The notes beneath the pieces were generated by a model. It had not been told where the DNA came from. It worked only from the letters and a program-made list of their open reading frames with translations, and ran no database searches. From Paenibacillus larvae subsp. larvae (GTDB lineage Bacteria > Bacillota > Bacilli > Paenibacillales > NBRC-103111): a stretch of 64,000 nt of DNA. The position numbers were made by a program, and so were the translations under genes. Location of the stretch: contig NZ_CP019687.1 in the NCBI RefSeq assembly GCF_002003265.1, positions 2,542,001 to 2,606,000 of the forward strand, in the 5' to 3' direction. Of the stretch, positions 63,101 to 64,000 are shown in pieces (the first letter of the stretch is position 1; each line of letters begins with the position of its first letter).

Positions 63101-63136
63101 AACAAAGACGCACAGGTATTACCTGGCGTCTTTGTT
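63101..63136 (+). terminator. Terminator after the integrase remnant
   Basis: AACAAAGACGC and GCGTCTTTGTT are perfect 11-base arms with inner CAGGT/ACCTG pairing, followed by TATTTAG. Confidence 0.85.
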
Positions 63137-63261
63137 TATTTAGGGTAGAGACCCGACCTATTTTTACATCAATATTACATCAAGCCTGTTTTCCGACTTC
63201 TGTATCACTAACTAATATTTTCAATTTGTGTACATTAAAAAACTCAATAAACATAATAGTT

Positions 63262-63335
63262 TTACTGAACTGTACCATCCTTCACCAACAAAGCCACCGA
63301 TTCTACGCGAACGGTATGCGGGAACGTTTTTCACT
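63262..63335 (-). pseudogene. 3' remnant of an RlmD/RumA-type rRNA methyltransferase gene, copy B (possible att site)
   Basis: The minus strand reads KTFPHTVRVESVALLVKDG and TVQ before a stop, the C-terminal end of RumA-type enzymes, better preserved than copy A. The sequence 63275-63373 matches 53974-54075 in the same direction. The repeats include non-coding sequence beyond the gene end, so they represent junctions of an element with the gene rather than two methylase genes. Confidence 0.7.
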
Positions 63336-63444
63336 TAATTACATACGAATTTAATCCAAAAAACCTTGATTTATAGATCTCTTGTCTATACGTAGATACA
63401 TAAAATAAATATGAGAAAAGATAAAAAAATTTAGGAGGAAACGA

Positions 63445-63605
63445 AACGCTACTTTCTCTAAGCCTGTCACTAGTAGTTTCCTCCCTCTTGAGCAGAGACA
63501 AAGCTGTCTTTCCATTATCCATCTCGGCTTGTAAAGGAGTCCCATATTCCAAAAGCAGGCCGACCAAATCTTCATTGTCCTCATGATAAATGGTTCGAGG
63601 TCAAA
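63445..63605 (-). pseudogene. Ankyrin-repeat protein, 3' fragment
   Basis: The minus strand reads TIYHEDNEDLVGLLLEYGTP and LQAEMDNGKTALSLLKREE, about one and a half ankyrin repeats (helix-loop-helix with the G-x-T-A-L pattern). No start or upstream repeats are present. The 3' edge at 63447-63480 is similar to the 5' end of the DUF4367-like gene at 54587-54620, so it is a recombination junction. Confidence 0.5.
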
Positions 63606-63751
63606 AATTCCGGTTTCCTAATTCCTTGGGGGAATAAATAAAGGAGGAAATATTGTTTTCATAAAACTACATAAAACTACTAATTTCGACATAATTTTTA
63701 ACCGATAAATATATTACATCATTTTATTTAGTTGGAGGGGAGATTAAGACA

Positions 63752-64000
63752 TTGAATACAAAACGAACATGGAGATACTCTATCAAAATCAAGCTGATCA
63801 TTGCTTTTATGATGATCTCATTAATCCCGGTGATTACCATATCAATAATTACGCAAAACATCACCAAGAACAATACCGAGAACATAGAATTGGAGAATAT
63901 GTCGAATATAACCAAAATTACTGCTCAGAATGTAGATGACTGGTTTCAAAAACGTATTTCCCTTGTTGAAGAAACGATCAAGAAGCATCCGGAATTTAAA
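63752..64000 (+). CDS. Methyl-accepting chemotaxis protein, N-terminal part (cut by window end)
   Basis: From a TTG with GGAGGGGAG upstream the frame gives a basic start (MNTKRTWRYSIKIKLIIAF), a first membrane helix (LIIAFMMISLIPVITISII) and the start of an outer sensor domain (NMSNITKITAQNVDDWFQKR, like the first helix of dCache domains). It stays open to the end of the window (83 codons). The layout is that of a dCache chemoreceptor or a related sensor kinase; the signalling part would decide and lies outside. Confidence 0.7.
   Translation, partial: MNTKRTWRYSIKIKLIIAFMMISLIPVITISIITQNITKNNTENIELENMSNITKITAQNVDDWFQKRISLVEETIKKHPEFK

Noticed and set aside
1-64000. CRISPR arrays, tRNA and rRNA genes
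   Set aside because: I looked for regularly spaced repeats and for typical tRNA/rRNA blocks by eye and found none.

Overview
The window looks like the chromosome of a low-to-moderate G+C, spore-forming Gram-positive bacterium, most likely a Paenibacillus; P. larvae would fit, but that is an inference and not proven by the sequence. The basis is strong AGGAGG-type ribosome sites with frequent TTG starts, a YuaF/flotillin pair, a CIRCE operator, a c-di-AMP (ydaO-type) riboswitch, NagB/NagA, a LanM lanthipeptide cluster, and many decayed insertion sequences.

Positions 1-18,300 are mostly housekeeping and cell-envelope genes. There is a lipid-linked glycosylation module (GT39-type enzymes, GT2, DUF2304, small EamA/SMR-like protein) and a PAP2-type membrane phosphatase. 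The yuaF-floT pair, a membrane-anchored FAD oxidoreductase and a HAD phosphatase follow, then the rpiR-nagB-nagA operon for amino-sugar use. A pirin, a broken short-chain dehydrogenase, a holin-like protein and three wall-active proteins (NlpC/P60 under a c-di-AMP riboswitch, polysaccharide deacetylase lipoprotein, LysM-3D protein) complete the block. Positions 18,800-23,560 are a scar zone: an IS3 remnant, a G+C-rich dTDP-rhamnose block (rmlA intact, rmlB and rmlD broken), one unknown beta-rich protein and a complete IS630-type element.

Positions 23,537-33,100 hold a compact operon resembling type II fatty-acid/polyketide synthesis. In transcription order it is ABC ATPase, ABC-2 permease (one in-frame stop), hotdog thioesterase, FabD-like acyltransferase, FabG-like reductase, acyl carrier protein, FabZ-like dehydratase, and a 932-residue GNAT plus beta-sandwich fusion. 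No ketosynthase is visible, and IS630 has cut the 3' end of the last gene. A divergent Fic-fold gene with a ruined catalytic motif lies beside it. htpG with a CIRCE operator follows, then an ABC exporter (ATPase plus two ABC-2 permeases) next to a decayed SyrP/TauD-type oxygenase, probably the residue of a non-ribosomal peptide cluster.

Positions 40,450-54,500 form a defence island on the minus strand: a four-gene Wadjet/MksBEFG-like SMC system (order D-A-B-C), a complete type I restriction-modification system (hsdM-hsdS-hsdR) and a 28-residue holin-like type I toxin. Positions 55,800-62,560 carry a class II lanthipeptide operon: LuxR-type regulator, cytoplasmic subtilase LanP, EcsA/EcsB-like ABC transporter, precursor LanA and synthetase LanM. 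There is no LanT with a C39 peptidase. The island is bordered by two same-strand remnants of the 3' end of an RlmD/RumA-type rRNA methyltransferase, one beside a decayed tyrosine recombinase, which suggests stacked integrations at one site. The window ends inside a methyl-accepting chemotaxis gene.

Many otherwise intact genes differ from an open frame by a single base, often in a G, C, A or T run. Some of these pseudogenes may be base-calling errors, which should be kept in mind when reading calls marked pseudogene.
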